A DNA stretch of 64,000 nucleotides from an uncultured Rickettsiella sp. (GCA_947058615.1 CAMSHF010000001.1:1-64000), one strand, 5' to 3'. Numbered from the stretch's first letter, positions 44,849 through 54,521 are shown. Numbers and translations: made by a program. The notes: generated by a model not told the origin, from the letters alone.

Positions 44849-46048
44849 TCAAACAACTATTTCCGGTTTATAACGCATAGTTAAAACAGCCAAAACAAAA
44901 TAAAAAAAGCCAATAAACAAAAAACTTATTAAAAAATTGTATTGAGCTTGTATAACAGTACCTATTATAATACCAATTAAATTTCCAAATTTTAAAGCTG
45001 TATTTCCTAAGCCTATTAATTTACCTCGATTCTCTTCAGCGTCTTGGAGTAAAAAGCTGAATAGTAATAATGCAGTTACCCCTAAACATACTCCCAAAAA
45101 GAGACTTAAAATAAAAGCAAAATATATTTCCGCAGTATATGCATAACCCCATTGGATTGCTCCACTTAATAAAAAAGAACCCGCTAAAACATATTTGGTA
45201 AAAGTAAATCTAGGAGATCTTCTATCAACAATCCAGCCTAAACTAGGCGTAGTTAAAGACATAGCAAAAGCAATTAATGCGTAAATTAAACCTAGAGCTA
45301 ATGTGCTTGCATGTAACCTCTCTGCCGCATATAAAGCGAAAAAAGGAGTCGACATCCATCGAGCTGCTTGAGCACTACCTATTAAAAAAAGTAATAAATT
45401 TTTTTGAGGTTCGAGGAAAAAAGTTTTCTGTATTTTTTTTTCTGATGTTATTGGCTGTACATTAGTGTTTTCTTGAAGATAATTAGCTAAAGCAATCGAT
45501 ATCAATAAACATACACAACCTGCGGTAATAAAAATTGCTAAATAGCTGAAATAATGTGAAATAAATCCTCCACATATGGGACCTATAATACTTCCTAGGG
45601 CTGTCGCTGCTTGAAGGCGCCCTATAACTTGGCTATGCGTATTAATAGGAGTTATTGCAAGTGACCAAGCTTGAGCGGCTGTAGAAAAACCGGCTAAAGC
45701 ACCTTGCATTAATCGGATCAGAAGGATGAACCATGGATTGGAAAAAAAAAACAAACTCCACTGCGTAGCAGCTAAAGCAAATCCAGCACGTAATATCATT
45801 TTTTTGTACCCTATTCTTTCTCCTAACTTTATCCATAAAAATGTTGTAATAATTGTAGTAAGTAAAGGTGCCATATATATGACACCGCTCCAATATTGAA
45901 GAGTTTTAGAATCAAAAGAATGGGATGAAGATAAAATCAGTGGCCAGTAGGGATCACTCATATCAAGCATGCAAATAATAATAAACTGGCCGAAAATTAC
46001 ATAACGAATCTGTTGACGCCAAATAATATCGAACGTCGTAATTTCCAT
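44849..46048 (-). CDS. MFS transporter, probable siderophore exporter (LbtB-like), 399 aa
   Basis: About twelve hydrophobic segments and the MFS loop 2-3 signature WIKLGERIGYKKM (about residues 68-80) are visible. It follows the NIS synthetase gene by 2 bases, the same arrangement as lbtA-lbtB of Legionella, where LbtB exports legiobactin (rhizoferrin). A role in export of the siderophore made by the neighbouring enzyme is therefore likely (inference). No substrate motif distinguishes it from other MFS drug exporters. Confidence 0.82.
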   Translation of the reverse strand: MEITTFDIIWRQQIRYVIFGQFIIICMLDMSDPYWPLILSSSHSFDSKTLQYWSGVIYMAPLLTTIITTFLWIKLGERIGYKKMILRAGFALAATQWSLFFFSNPWFILLIRLMQGALAGFSTAAQAWSLAITPINTHSQVIGRLQAATALGSIIGPICGGFISHYFSYLAIFITAGCVCLLISIALANYLQENTNVQPITSEKKIQKTFFLEPQKNLLLFLIGSAQAARWMSTPFFALYAAERLHASTLALGLIYALIAFAMSLTTPSLGWIVDRRSPRFTFTKYVLAGSFLLSGAIQWGYAYTAEIYFAFILSLFLGVCLGVTALLLFSFLLQDAEENRGKLIGLGNTALKFGNLIGIIIGTVIQAQYNFLISFLFIGFFYFVLAVLTMRYKPEIVV

Positions 46049-46050
46049 AT

Positions 46051-47931
46051 TTACAAACTTAAAGGATTTATTATTTTAGAGAATAATCCATCACGGGAAT
46101 AATTTTTTTCTAACCGCATTCGAAGTAAAGCTTTGACAGGCCAATGAGTGTTTAAAATGATATCAAATTCTTTTTTCCAAATGATTGGACACATTCGCCT
46201 TTTTAATGCGTAAAATCTTTGCTCTGTCACCTCTCTAACAATTTTCCAAAACGGTTTTTCTTCGCAATTAAAATAATTTGCTAGGAGTAATACAATTTCA
46301 CCTAGATGCAATTGATATACGGTGTATAAAAGTTGGTTTCTTACTGTTTCTTTATTTTTTTGTAAATAAGGAGAATTTTCAGCGAGATCTAGATTAATCT
46401 CTGTCGATTTAAAACTTTCAGTATGAATTTCTATTCCATCAAAATCTCTTGCTATAAATCTTTTTATTTTCCCTTCGCTAAGAATAGCTAAAGTATTTTG
46501 TTGATGCCCCTCCAAAGCAATGCCATAGAGTAAAAAAAGATCTAAATAACTACCCAACACCAGATCGGTGTAATGAAGAAAATAATGTAATGCTTCTTGA
46601 TAAGTTAAACAGCCCGATAGTTGCATTATCTCAATAAATAAATTGTTTCCACTTATTGGAGATTTTTCAAAAAAAGCAGCGACTACGATGGCTACTTCAT
46701 TATCAGAGAGATGATTTGTGATATTCTCTCGAAAAATAACAGTAAAATGTTTTGCTTCTTCAATATTTACGTCTTTTAAATGCAACCCATAAGATTCTGG
46801 AAGTAGACCCAATCGACTAGAAAAATAATTCTCAATTTTTAAAATTTTTTTAAGAATATTGCTAATTTTCGGCATATTTTTTGTAGAGATGGGTGATAAT
46901 GTCCTTACAATACTTGTAGCTTGGACAGCAACTGGCAATTTAATATACGGTGAATTAATATTTTGAATAGGTAAAAGTGTACGGAAAGATAAGGTAGGAC
47001 GAGCTATTATTTTAGCTTTATCTAAAATAACAATGATTTTTTTTTCAATATAATTTTTAAACAAAGGTGATAGAAACGTAAAATAATAAACTTGCCAAGG
47101 ATGAACCGGAAATGGAATATAATCTTTAAATTTTAAATTATTTTTTTTTAACTCCTCTAACCAACTGGTCCATGCATCTGGAAAAAATTCGATAAACCAC
47201 TCTGTAAAATTAACATTTTCTTGCATTGATTCAACGTGGACATATTTTTTTTGTACTGCAGTAATATAAATACCCACTTTAGACTGAAATTCAGGTGAAT
47301 AATTAATAGTATCTTGGATAGTAAAACCTAATTTTGTTTTTGCACAAGGATGATAAGGATGTCCGCTATATATGGACTGTTCAAACTGTAAAGAATCATT
47401 AATGCTTAACTGTGACGATTTTAATAAATTATTTAATTGAGATTTTTTTTTACTCCACTCAGCTAACTTAGTTACGCTATATTTTTTCCATGTTGAGAGC
47501 AAAGCATTTTGCAAATGATTAGCTATTTCTTTATAAAATTTTGACCATTGATCCATATTTAAAAAAGTTTCTAATTCATTTTTGACTATATCTAATAACT
47601 TCAAAGGATCAGTGATAGTTTGTTTTAAAGAAGTTGACTTGTGTTTTAATATTAAACTGTCAAAATGAGTAAATCTTAATAAGGAAAATAATTTTACACG
47701 TGTAACATACATAAAATAATTAGATCGTTGAAGATCAAAAATCACCGTCGCATTTTGATAATGATAAGGTAAAATACCTTCGCGTAAGAAAGCTAATAAG
47801 AGTTGTCTTAATGAATGTTTATTGACTTCATTAATACATTCACTAATTGACGAATCAATACTATTCGAATACAGTTTGTATTGTTCATCGAAGATTATTT
47901 CTTGAGCAAATATTCTGTCTATCACATGCAT
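46051..47931 (-). CDS. IucA/IucC-family NIS siderophore synthetase (LbtA-like), 626 aa
   Basis: NRPS-independent siderophore synthetases join carboxylates and amines through acyl adenylates. Family motifs are visible: SGHPYHPCAKTKLGF (about residues 189-203, ATP loop), VHPWQ (about 273-277), SFRTLLP with RTLSP, and GHQQNTLAIL (about 475). Catalytic residues seem intact, and the length is normal. AAGGA lies before the start. The MFS exporter gene follows. By analogy with Legionella lbtA the product may be rhizoferrin-like, but related FrgA proteins make the exact substrate uncertain. A TonB receptor is not in the window. Confidence 0.9.
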   Translation of the reverse strand: MHVIDRIFAQEIIFDEQYKLYSNSIDSSISECINEVNKHSLRQLLLAFLREGILPYHYQNATVIFDLQRSNYFMYVTRVKLFSLLRFTHFDSLILKHKSTSLKQTITDPLKLLDIVKNELETFLNMDQWSKFYKEIANHLQNALLSTWKKYSVTKLAEWSKKKSQLNNLLKSSQLSINDSLQFEQSIYSGHPYHPCAKTKLGFTIQDTINYSPEFQSKVGIYITAVQKKYVHVESMQENVNFTEWFIEFFPDAWTSWLEELKKNNLKFKDYIPFPVHPWQVYYFTFLSPLFKNYIEKKIIVILDKAKIIARPTLSFRTLLPIQNINSPYIKLPVAVQATSIVRTLSPISTKNMPKISNILKKILKIENYFSSRLGLLPESYGLHLKDVNIEEAKHFTVIFRENITNHLSDNEVAIVVAAFFEKSPISGNNLFIEIMQLSGCLTYQEALHYFLHYTDLVLGSYLDLFLLYGIALEGHQQNTLAILSEGKIKRFIARDFDGIEIHTESFKSTEINLDLAENSPYLQKNKETVRNQLLYTVYQLHLGEIVLLLANYFNCEEKPFWKIVREVTEQRFYALKRRMCPIIWKKEFDIILNTHWPVKALLRMRLEKNYSRDGLFSKIINPLSL

Positions 47932-48017
47932 ATTTTATTCCTTAAAAATCATCAGGTTATCTGATGTGCCTTAACTACTAAATCTTTCGATTAGATAAAT
48001 TAAGATAGCTATTATTC

Positions 48018-48848
48018 ATGGTTTTAGAGTTGAGTCAAGAATTCCAGTTGAACTCTTTTATTTTATTATCTTTTAATATATGCTTTAAATTTTCTGGGTA
48101 TTGGATAGGTATGTCGACTTTTTTTATATTCCTATTAATACTAATATGCATTTTCCTAAATCTGTTTAATTATCAAAAAATGTGTTTAGTAATTGGATCA
48201 ATTTTGATTGTGACTTATCTCGTTATAGGCAATGGATTTTTTCCTGCCTATTTATTACACAGATTACAATCTCCTTATAATCAATCTCCTATCAAGTGGA
48301 AAAAAACAAACGCCATTATGTTATTAGGTGCGGGCACAAGTAAAGATCCCCAGTCGAATAAAATAAAACCCAGTCTATTCGCATTTTCTAGAATTGTACA
48401 AACAGCAATTATTTATCGTGAATGTAAAAAAGCGAATGTAAGTTGCTTTATTCTCATAAGCGGCGGTGATCCATTAAATCATGGAAAGTCTGAAGCAGAG
48501 ACTTATCGAGAAACTCTTTTATCTTTAGGAATTAATTCAAAGGATATTCAATTAGAGACGCACAGTAAGAATACTTATCAAAATGCAAAATTTTTAACTC
48601 CTATTTTAAAGAACCTCCATAGCGAACAAATTTTATTGGTTAATTCTGGTTTTATGCTAAAACGTGCATTGTTATACTTTTCTTTTTTAAATATCTATCC
48701 CATACCCATAGCTTCAGATTTCATTACTAGCCCTATTACTAAATACCCATTAGGATATAACTTTGCGATGAATGATTTTGCACTTCATGAATATATAGGG
48801 ATATTACGTTTTTATATTTACAATTTTTTAGGATGGAATAAAAAATAA
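48018..48848 (+). CDS. YdcF-like DUF218 membrane protein, 276 aa
   Basis: Two N-terminal hydrophobic segments (about residues 32-50, 56-78) precede the DUF218 domain: AIMLLGAGTSKDPQ, ILISGGDPLNHGKSEAETYR, LETHSKNTYQNAKF and ILLVNSGFMLKRAL. It resembles the ElyC/SanA/YdcF family, implicated in cell-envelope maintenance. The start lacks a strong ribosome binding site. It is divergent from the NIS synthetase gene across 86 bases. Confidence 0.85.
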   Translation: MVLELSQEFQLNSFILLSFNICFKFSGYWIGMSTFFIFLLILICIFLNLFNYQKMCLVIGSILIVTYLVIGNGFFPAYLLHRLQSPYNQSPIKWKKTNAIMLLGAGTSKDPQSNKIKPSLFAFSRIVQTAIIYRECKKANVSCFILISGGDPLNHGKSEAETYRETLLSLGINSKDIQLETHSKNTYQNAKFLTPILKNLHSEQILLVNSGFMLKRALLYFSFLNIYPIPIASDFITSPITKYPLGYNFAMNDFALHEYIGILRFYIYNFLGWNKK

Positions 48849-48856
48849 TTTAGATA

Positions 48857-48872
48857 ATGAAACGAATTTCAT
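48857..48872. terminator. Possible bidirectional terminator between ydcF-like gene and coaX
   Basis: ATGAAA (48857-48862) pairs with TTTCAT (48867-48872) around a CGAA tetraloop, between the ends of two convergent genes. AT-rich runs flank both sides. The stem is weak, so termination is only probable. Confidence 0.35.
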
Positions 48873-48873
48873 A

Positions 48874-49656
48874 CTAATTTTGAATTCGACTATATTCGTA
48901 GGCCTTACGTAAACCTTGTAAAACTAAATCTGAAATAAGCATATCAAATAAGCCGCTTTCTTCATAAAGCTGAGCAAGCCCACCTGTACCAATAACTTTA
49001 ACAGCAGCACCATGAAAAATCTCTTTTTTAAATCCTAGAATAATTTCTTTAAGCGCTCCCAAATGTCCATAATAAAGACCACTCTGGATGCTTTCTCGCG
49101 TTGTTCGACCCATATAAGCACTAGGTATTTCAATATCAACAGCCATTAATTTAGCCGTATTATTTTTTAAGGCTTCCATGCAAAGCCGTAGTCCTGGCAA
49201 AATCGCTCCACCCAAATAGCTTCGATCCTTGGTAATAGCACATAAAGTCGTAGCCGTTCCCATATCAACAACTATCAAGTCTTTTTCTGGGAAAGCGGCT
49301 ATAGCACCTATAGCATTCGCGATTCTATCCGCTCCTACTTCATTTGGATTTTTACAACGAATATTTAAACCGGTTTTAGCGCCAGGCTGCAAAATAAAAT
49401 AATCCGCTCCCCTAAAATACTGGAAAAAACTATGGCGCAACGTATAATCATAATTTGGAACTACAGAAGAAATAGCTATCGCCTTAATTTTAAGAGGACT
49501 TAGCTTATTGTGTTTAAGCATGTTAATTAAAAAAATCCCGAACTGATCGGCAGTTCCTAGCAAAGGGGTCGCATATCGAAAACGCAAGCTAAGTTTATCT
49601 TTGATGAATACTCCACATAACATATGAGTATTGCCTACATCCAAACATAACAACAT
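48874..49656 (-). CDS. coaX: Type III pantothenate kinase CoaX, 260 aa
   Basis: Phosphorylates pantothenate in the first step of CoA synthesis. N-terminal ATP motif LLCLDVGNTHMLCGVF, pantothenate-binding region GADRIANAIGA (about residues 104-114) and VVDMGTATTLCAI (about 125-137) with the catalytic Asp region intact, then GGAILPGLRLCMEAL. CoaX, not CoaA, is the usual enzyme in Legionella and Coxiella relatives. CoA supply is relevant for phosphopantetheine of the NRPS/PKS but the gene is chromosomal housekeeping. Confidence 0.94.
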   Translation of the reverse strand: MLLCLDVGNTHMLCGVFIKDKLSLRFRYATPLLGTADQFGIFLINMLKHNKLSPLKIKAIAISSVVPNYDYTLRHSFFQYFRGADYFILQPGAKTGLNIRCKNPNEVGADRIANAIGAIAAFPEKDLIVVDMGTATTLCAITKDRSYLGGAILPGLRLCMEALKNNTAKLMAVDIEIPSAYMGRTTRESIQSGLYYGHLGALKEIILGFKKEIFHGAAVKVIGTGGLAQLYEESGLFDMLISDLVLQGLRKAYEYSRIQN

Positions 49657-49712
49657 AATTTTGAGCCTAAATGTAAAAAATAACTATTTCACTATATTAA
49701 AATACCTTTCCC

Positions 49713-50753
49713 ATGACAATCTCTTCCAAAAGAAATACTACTTTTCCTGAAGAAATCGCTAAGCTTGATCTTAATGAAAATCCACTAGGTGCCAGCCCTC
49801 TTGCAATAGCCGCAGGTCAGCAGGCCATGCTAACCTGCCATCGCTACCCAGATACATTAGGACTTTCCTTAAAAAAAACTCTTTCAACACATTTGGACAT
49901 TCTCATTGAAAATATTGCGCTAGGGAATGGCTCGGAAAGCTTATTAGAGCTTATAGTCAAAAATACTTTAGGCCCCCTAGATTCAGCGGTTGTTCCAAAT
50001 TTTTGCTTCCTAGGTTTACTAAAGATCTTAGAAAACGCAAAAGTGATACTTAAAATAGCTGATAATTCCCATTTGAATATTTCTCCTATTAAGCTGCTAG
50101 AAGCAGTTGATCCAATGACTAAAATACTCTTCCTTGTTAATCCTAATAATCCCACTGGGAGTTATACGAATAAATCAGATCTTTTCTTCCTATTAAGCCA
50201 TCTTCCAAAAAAAATTTTAGTTGTCATAGACGAAGCCTATGCTGAATATGTTGAAGCCAGTGATTATCCCAATAGCCTCCAATTGTTAGAGAAATATCCT
50301 AATTTAATTATTCTTAGAACCTTTTCTAAGATCTACGGTTTGGCAGGATTGAGGCTAGGTTACGCCATTAGCACTCCTGAGATAATCACCAAATTAAATA
50401 ATTTCAGCTCCTTACCTTTTAGAATCAATGCGGTTGCCTTAGCTACAGCAGAAACCAGTCTCAAAGACCAAGAGCATATTCATTTAACCCGTTTATTGAA
50501 TCGTCAAGGATATCTCCAGATTTCCCAAGGATTACGAGATTTAGGTTTAGAAGTATTACCCTCTTGTACTAGTTTCATATGTGTCAATTTAAAGGTCCCC
50601 AGTTGGCCTATCTGTCAACAACTTTTATTATGTGGTATATACGTCAGGTCTTTGTGTGATTATGGCCTACCTAATTTTTTACGTGTTAGTATCGGTACAG
50701 AAAAACAAAACCTAGCCTTTTTAAACAATTTAAAAAAAATATTACTTAAATAG
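49713..50753 (+). CDS. hisC: Histidinol-phosphate aminotransferase HisC, 346 aa
   Basis: PLP fold-type I aminotransferase: LDLNENPLGASP at the N-terminus, LVNPNNPTGSY, VIDEAYAEYVE and the PLP Lys in RTFSKIYGLAGLRLGYAI (about residues 204-221). Length fits HisC. No other his biosynthesis gene is beside it (hisS at 58674 is a tRNA synthetase), so it may act as a broad aminotransferase, for example on phenylalanine or tyrosine, in a reduced genome (inference). Divergent from coaX across a 56-base spacer. Confidence 0.9.
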   Translation: MTISSKRNTTFPEEIAKLDLNENPLGASPLAIAAGQQAMLTCHRYPDTLGLSLKKTLSTHLDILIENIALGNGSESLLELIVKNTLGPLDSAVVPNFCFLGLLKILENAKVILKIADNSHLNISPIKLLEAVDPMTKILFLVNPNNPTGSYTNKSDLFFLLSHLPKKILVVIDEAYAEYVEASDYPNSLQLLEKYPNLIILRTFSKIYGLAGLRLGYAISTPEIITKLNNFSSLPFRINAVALATAETSLKDQEHIHLTRLLNRQGYLQISQGLRDLGLEVLPSCTSFICVNLKVPSWPICQQLLLCGIYVRSLCDYGLPNFLRVSIGTEKQNLAFLNNLKKILLK

Positions 50754-50965
50754 GATGCTTAATTATCTGAATTCAGATCAAACAAAGCTTAAACTTGATG
50801 AGGAATAGAATTAAAATATAGATCAGTGTCACGGTTATTACATGAGCGTGTATCAAAAACTGATTTTTTCGCAGCATATACATAACCCAAAGGTATCTAG
50901 AAAGTTAATTTTCCTTTAAAATAGACTCAGACAATTAAAAACAATAGACATTAGGATAAAAAATA

Positions 50966-51523
50966 ATGAGGGCGCTTACCCTATTTCTTTACGAAGCTGT
51001 TACGCACCCTGGTAAGGTAGGGGCACTATTCCCAAGCTCAAAGCGGCTTGCTCAGAATATAGCTCAAAATATAGCAATTAACCCACCTGGCTTAGTTGTC
51101 GAATTGGGCGCAGGAACTGGAGCCATAACAGCTGCGCTGATAAACCAAAAAAGTTTTTTTCATCAACTTATTGTTATTGAACGCTCTGTTAAGCTTTCTA
51201 GGCATTTAACACAACGTTTTCCTGAATTAAATGTTATCCATGGAGACGCTCGCCAACTGCATAAATTAATCAGTCCATATACATCATTCCCTCTTCAAGC
51301 TATTGTTTCAAGCTTGCCTCTACGCACCCTATCCCCTTGTATTATAAAAAATATAGGTGCTGAAATTAACCAAGTTTTAATAAAGGGAGGTTTGTATATT
51401 CAATATACTTATAGTTTATGGGGAAAACCATCATGTCCCTCTTCTCAATTAAGATTAATCCATCAGCAATGGGTATGGCAAAATTTACCACCTGCCCGTA
51501 TTGATGTATTTCGCTACGAATGA
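50966..51523 (+). CDS. SAM-dependent methyltransferase, phospholipid N-methyltransferase-like, 185 aa
   Basis: Class I methyltransferase: motif I VVELGAGTGAITAAL (about residues 39-53), then LIVIERS and VIHGDARQL. The N-terminus HPGKVGALFPSSKRLAQNIA is typical of PmtA-like and ribosomal RNA adenine dimethylase-like phospholipid methyltransferases. AGGA lies before the ATG. The stop overlaps the start of rsmJ (ATGA), so they form an operon. A palindrome ATCTGAATTCAGAT stands upstream at 50765-50778. Substrate is inferred from family. Confidence 0.8.
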   Translation: MRALTLFLYEAVTHPGKVGALFPSSKRLAQNIAQNIAINPPGLVVELGAGTGAITAALINQKSFFHQLIVIERSVKLSRHLTQRFPELNVIHGDARQLHKLISPYTSFPLQAIVSSLPLRTLSPCIIKNIGAEINQVLIKGGLYIQYTYSLWGKPSCPSSQLRLIHQQWVWQNLPPARIDVFRYE

Positions 51524-52296
51524 ATACCGCATTTTCTATTGGGGTCACCTGCAATGAATCACCTCTAGTGGCGACAGCCCGGAAATTAGCAAAAAAAAAT
51601 TTATTACCTTTTGTAGAGTACTTTAATAGAAAATGTTTTGATTATGTCTTAACCTTAAACTCAACAGGTTTACATATAGAAGATATAAAAAGAAAACTGG
51701 GATCATTAAAAATTGACTTTCTTAACGGAAAACTCGCTTATCGTTTACGTCACCTTAAAAATCAAAAACAATTATTGGCTCGAGCAATTGGTTTAAAAGT
51801 TAACTTTAGCCCTACCATTCTAGATGCAACAGCAGGGCTAGGATCAGATAGCTTTATTTTATCGCAATTGGGTTTTCCTATTCTTTTACTAGAACGTTCG
51901 CCGATAATTTTTCTCTTATTGAAAGACGCTTTACATCGTGCCTTAAGTCATCCAAATATTCCACCTTTTTCAATGAAAGTAATAAATATTGATGCATTAA
52001 TTTATCTAAAAAAAGCTAATCTGGTATCTTCGCCAGACATTATTTACTTAGATCCTATGTATCCGCATTCAAGTAAGTCCGCCTTAGTTAAAAGAGAAAT
52101 GTGTTTTCTTCGCCAACTTGTTGGTGACGATAGTGATGCTCCAGAGTTATTGAAACAAGCGCTTATATCCGCAAAACAACGTGTCATAGTAAAAAGACCT
52201 CGCTTATCCAAATATTTATCAGAAATAAAGCCTCATCATAGTTTGTTAGGCAAACAACACCGTTTAGACGTCTATTTAACGCGTTTTAGCAAGTAA
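51520..52296 (+). CDS. rsmJ: 16S rRNA (guanine1516-N2)-methyltransferase RsmJ, 258 aa
   Basis: Conserved segments: GKLAYRLRHLKNQKQLLARAIG, the SAM motif LDATAGLGSDSFILSQLG (about residues 104-121), LLERSPIIFLLLKDAL and the catalytic IYLDPMYPHSSKSALVK (about 178-194). These identify RsmJ. Length is typical. It overlaps the preceding methyltransferase gene by 4 bases. Its end meets the convergent membrane-protein gene with no gap. Confidence 0.93.
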   Translation: MNTAFSIGVTCNESPLVATARKLAKKNLLPFVEYFNRKCFDYVLTLNSTGLHIEDIKRKLGSLKIDFLNGKLAYRLRHLKNQKQLLARAIGLKVNFSPTILDATAGLGSDSFILSQLGFPILLLERSPIIFLLLKDALHRALSHPNIPPFSMKVINIDALIYLKKANLVSSPDIIYLDPMYPHSSKSALVKREMCFLRQLVGDDSDAPELLKQALISAKQRVIVKRPRLSKYLSEIKPHHSLLGKQHRLDVYLTRFSK

Positions 52297-53427
52297 TCAT
52301 GCGTTACTTAGACAAGTCTCCATACTTTGAACACTATTTTCCTCTGTATCTTGAGTATTTTTAAACAATCTATGTTGGTTTAAATTATTATTTGCTTGTC
52401 TATCAATTTTAGCTGACCCTGTCACGGTAAACTCGTTATCAATCGAATTCTTTTGAGTAGCGCCTAAAATGGAACATAAATTATTGTCATTTTTAGAAAA
52501 AAGAATTAATTTACTAGACTGTATTTCGGTGTTTAGTGCTTCTGGGCTCGTAAATTCTTTAGTTGGTTCCTTTTGTTGTAATTCCTTATTTATACTATCT
52601 AATTGTTCAATTTGCACTAAATGCTCGACTACGTTTCCTGCTTGTCTAAACTTACTTTCTAAGTTGTAGGCATAGAAGTACCAAGCTGCAATAACCAATG
52701 CACCTATTACCATACCCGCAATTAATATGATCGAAAAAAAAGCGGGTACAATGGTCGTAGAGGCTGCAACTATAGCCGATATAGGCCCCCATATTATGAG
52801 GCGAAAGACTAAACTTCCTGTCCCTAATCGCTTGACAATAACCAAAAATCGATTTAAAGCTTTCTTAACATTAGTCCAGGCAGGCTGCTCATCACTATAG
52901 CGACGTAATAACCGATCATAGTCGCGCATTGATTTCGTTAATATTCTTTTATTGGGTAATTCATCTCTTATTGCTGTAATTTTGGTTTCTAAATTTTCAA
53001 ACCTCGCTTCATGTATTTGTTTTGCCTTATAGGCTGAATAAATACCATAACTGATACCTATTAAAATAGTAATTCCAGCAATAATAGCCGTTGCTATAAG
53101 ACCTATGGGCGTAAAACCAGTAAATGCAATTGTCGGAGGACAAAGTGCACAAGTTAAAATGGCTTTAACTCCATCTAAGAGTAACCAACCCGCAAAGAAA
53201 GGTAAAAAGCAGCCATCGAGAAACCCTATGCATATTGCATGATATTTATGAAAGCGGCGACTTTTTACAACTGTTTTTAAATTCTCCATTAAAAGAGAAT
53301 CTTTTAATTCTATAGTTGAATTAAGTGCTCTACTTAAATAAGAAAAAACTAATTTTTGCTTATTTAAGGCGGCTATTTTTTTTTCGAGCATATGTTTTTT
53401 TTGATTTTCTATATCCTTTCTAGTCAT
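52297..53427 (-). CDS. Membrane protein, C-terminal part of a probably split gene, 376 aa
   Basis: The frame from ATG 53427 encodes four or more hydrophobic segments in pairs (about residues 67-125 and 208-250), with a polar tail ending in a Gln/Ser/Asn-rich region. The same frame stays open upstream of this ATG as far as 53577 and there encodes another hydrophobic segment (ITSAAISIIPLVIALCTVLP), so the true protein begins further up. It joins the neighbouring gene 53544-54521 if one base is gained in a run of nine T (minus strand) at 53568-53576. I do not recognise a family. A T4SS effector or envelope protein is possible but not shown. Confidence 0.6.
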   Translation of the reverse strand: MTRKDIENQKKHMLEKKIAALNKQKLVFSYLSRALNSTIELKDSLLMENLKTVVKSRRFHKYHAICIGFLDGCFLPFFAGWLLLDGVKAILTCALCPPTIAFTGFTPIGLIATAIIAGITILIGISYGIYSAYKAKQIHEARFENLETKITAIRDELPNKRILTKSMRDYDRLLRRYSDEQPAWTNVKKALNRFLVIVKRLGTGSLVFRLIIWGPISAIVAASTTIVPAFFSIILIAGMVIGALVIAAWYFYAYNLESKFRQAGNVVEHLVQIEQLDSINKELQQKEPTKEFTSPEALNTEIQSSKLILFSKNDNNLCSILGATQKNSIDNEFTVTGSAKIDRQANNNLNQHRLFKNTQDTEENSVQSMETCLSNA

Positions 53428-53543
53428 GCTTTTGATTGAAATATAGGCCTTATAAGCATTTCTGGTTTGAACAATTAATAATATGGGAAGAACCGTACAT
53501 AATGCAATAACTAACGGAATAATAGAAATTGCCGCTGAAGTAA

Positions 53544-54521
53544 TTACGGGGGCAACTGGAATAAAACAAAAAAAAACACTAAAATCCAGTAAATGAAACT
53601 AGTTTGCATCAAAATAACAAGAATAGGCGGAGTAAAACTTTTAATTTTCTTTTGATTTTCAGCAATAATATCATTTACATTTTTTTCGATTAGCTTTTCT
53701 ATATGCTTAAAAAATTTTTTATCATAACTTTCTTCTAAGCCAATAATCCATTGATCTTTTTCCCTATTTATTTGGAAGTTTCTTGACGCTTCAGCATTAT
53801 TTAATAGCCGACAAATTTTCCTAATAATTATTCCATATAGTTTATCAAGCATCTCTTTTTCTGAATTTCTGCGCAAAAATTCTTTTAAAGCTTTAAGGCG
53901 TTTACGTGCTTTTCCTGTGGCAAAAAAACGACGCCTCCAACAAGAAATTTTTGATATATCAGGAGGATAAAAATAGGCGGTGTCTGATAAAAAATCAAAA
54001 GAAATTGGATCATTAAAATTATCCTGCTCGATTTTATCAAGTATATTTTCAATTTCTTCTTCACTACATTCTCTAAAACATGTTTTAAATAAACGTCTAA
54101 AATAAAAATAATGACTATTTCTTTCTATTTCACGTAATTTACAGTATTTATTAACATAATAGCCAAGTGATATAGCAAACAATCCAAAAAATGACAACCC
54201 ACCATCGATATAGGCTACAAATTTACTATTATTAATTATCTCAAAAAATTTATAATCCGAATTAGATGCACCGCCAATAACATTCACATTGATAAATGGC
54301 GTGGCTAGCGCTTCATCAAGAGTAAATAAGCAGCTATTCAAAGCGGAGATTTTTACTTTGGAATTTATTAACCAATCTGGACTCTTTTTTAATAATGATT
54401 TTTCACCTTCTGAACCCGGTCCTGATACATTTCTTTTTCTTCTAGAATTATTTCCACCAATTTCGGATTTTATCTCTACTTCCCGAGAAAATTCTTTTCT
54501 TTCCATGGAAATTGGTTCCAT
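53544..54521 (-). CDS. Membrane protein, N-terminal part of a probably split gene, 325 aa
   Basis: The N-terminus is hydrophilic and basic (SRRKRNVSGPGSEGEKS), followed by a hydrophobic segment (about 108-123, GGLSFFGLFAISLGYYV), a long charged middle region and a final hydrophobic helix (FIYWILVFFFVLFQLPP). The stop TAA (53544-53546) comes 21 bases after a nine-T run. In the alternative frame the reading continues into the gene ending at 52297. The fused protein would have about 743 residues. No family is recognised; AAGGAG (54523-54530 region, minus strand) supports the start. Confidence 0.6.
   Translation of the reverse strand: MEPISMERKEFSREVEIKSEIGGNNSRRKRNVSGPGSEGEKSLLKKSPDWLINSKVKISALNSCLFTLDEALATPFINVNVIGGASNSDYKFFEIINNSKFVAYIDGGLSFFGLFAISLGYYVNKYCKLREIERNSHYFYFRRLFKTCFRECSEEEIENILDKIEQDNFNDPISFDFLSDTAYFYPPDISKISCWRRRFFATGKARKRLKALKEFLRRNSEKEMLDKLYGIIIRKICRLLNNAEASRNFQINREKDQWIIGLEESYDKKFFKHIEKLIEKNVNDIIAENQKKIKSFTPPILVILMQTSFIYWILVFFFVLFQLPP
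53568..53576 (-). other. Nine-T homopolymer at the junction of two reading frames
   Basis: On the minus strand the run reads GTG-TTT-TTT-TTT-GTT in the upstream frame; slipping back one base gives GTT-TTT-TTT-TGT, which continues as FIPVAPVITSAA and onwards in the downstream frame. It is a natural slippage site for polymerase or ribosome. Confidence 0.6.

Noticed and set aside
47932-48017. Possible Fur box in the divergent NIS synthetase/ydcF promoter
   Set aside because: GATAAATTAAGATAGCTATTA only partly resembles the 19-base consensus and such matches are common in AT-rich DNA; a profile scan is needed.
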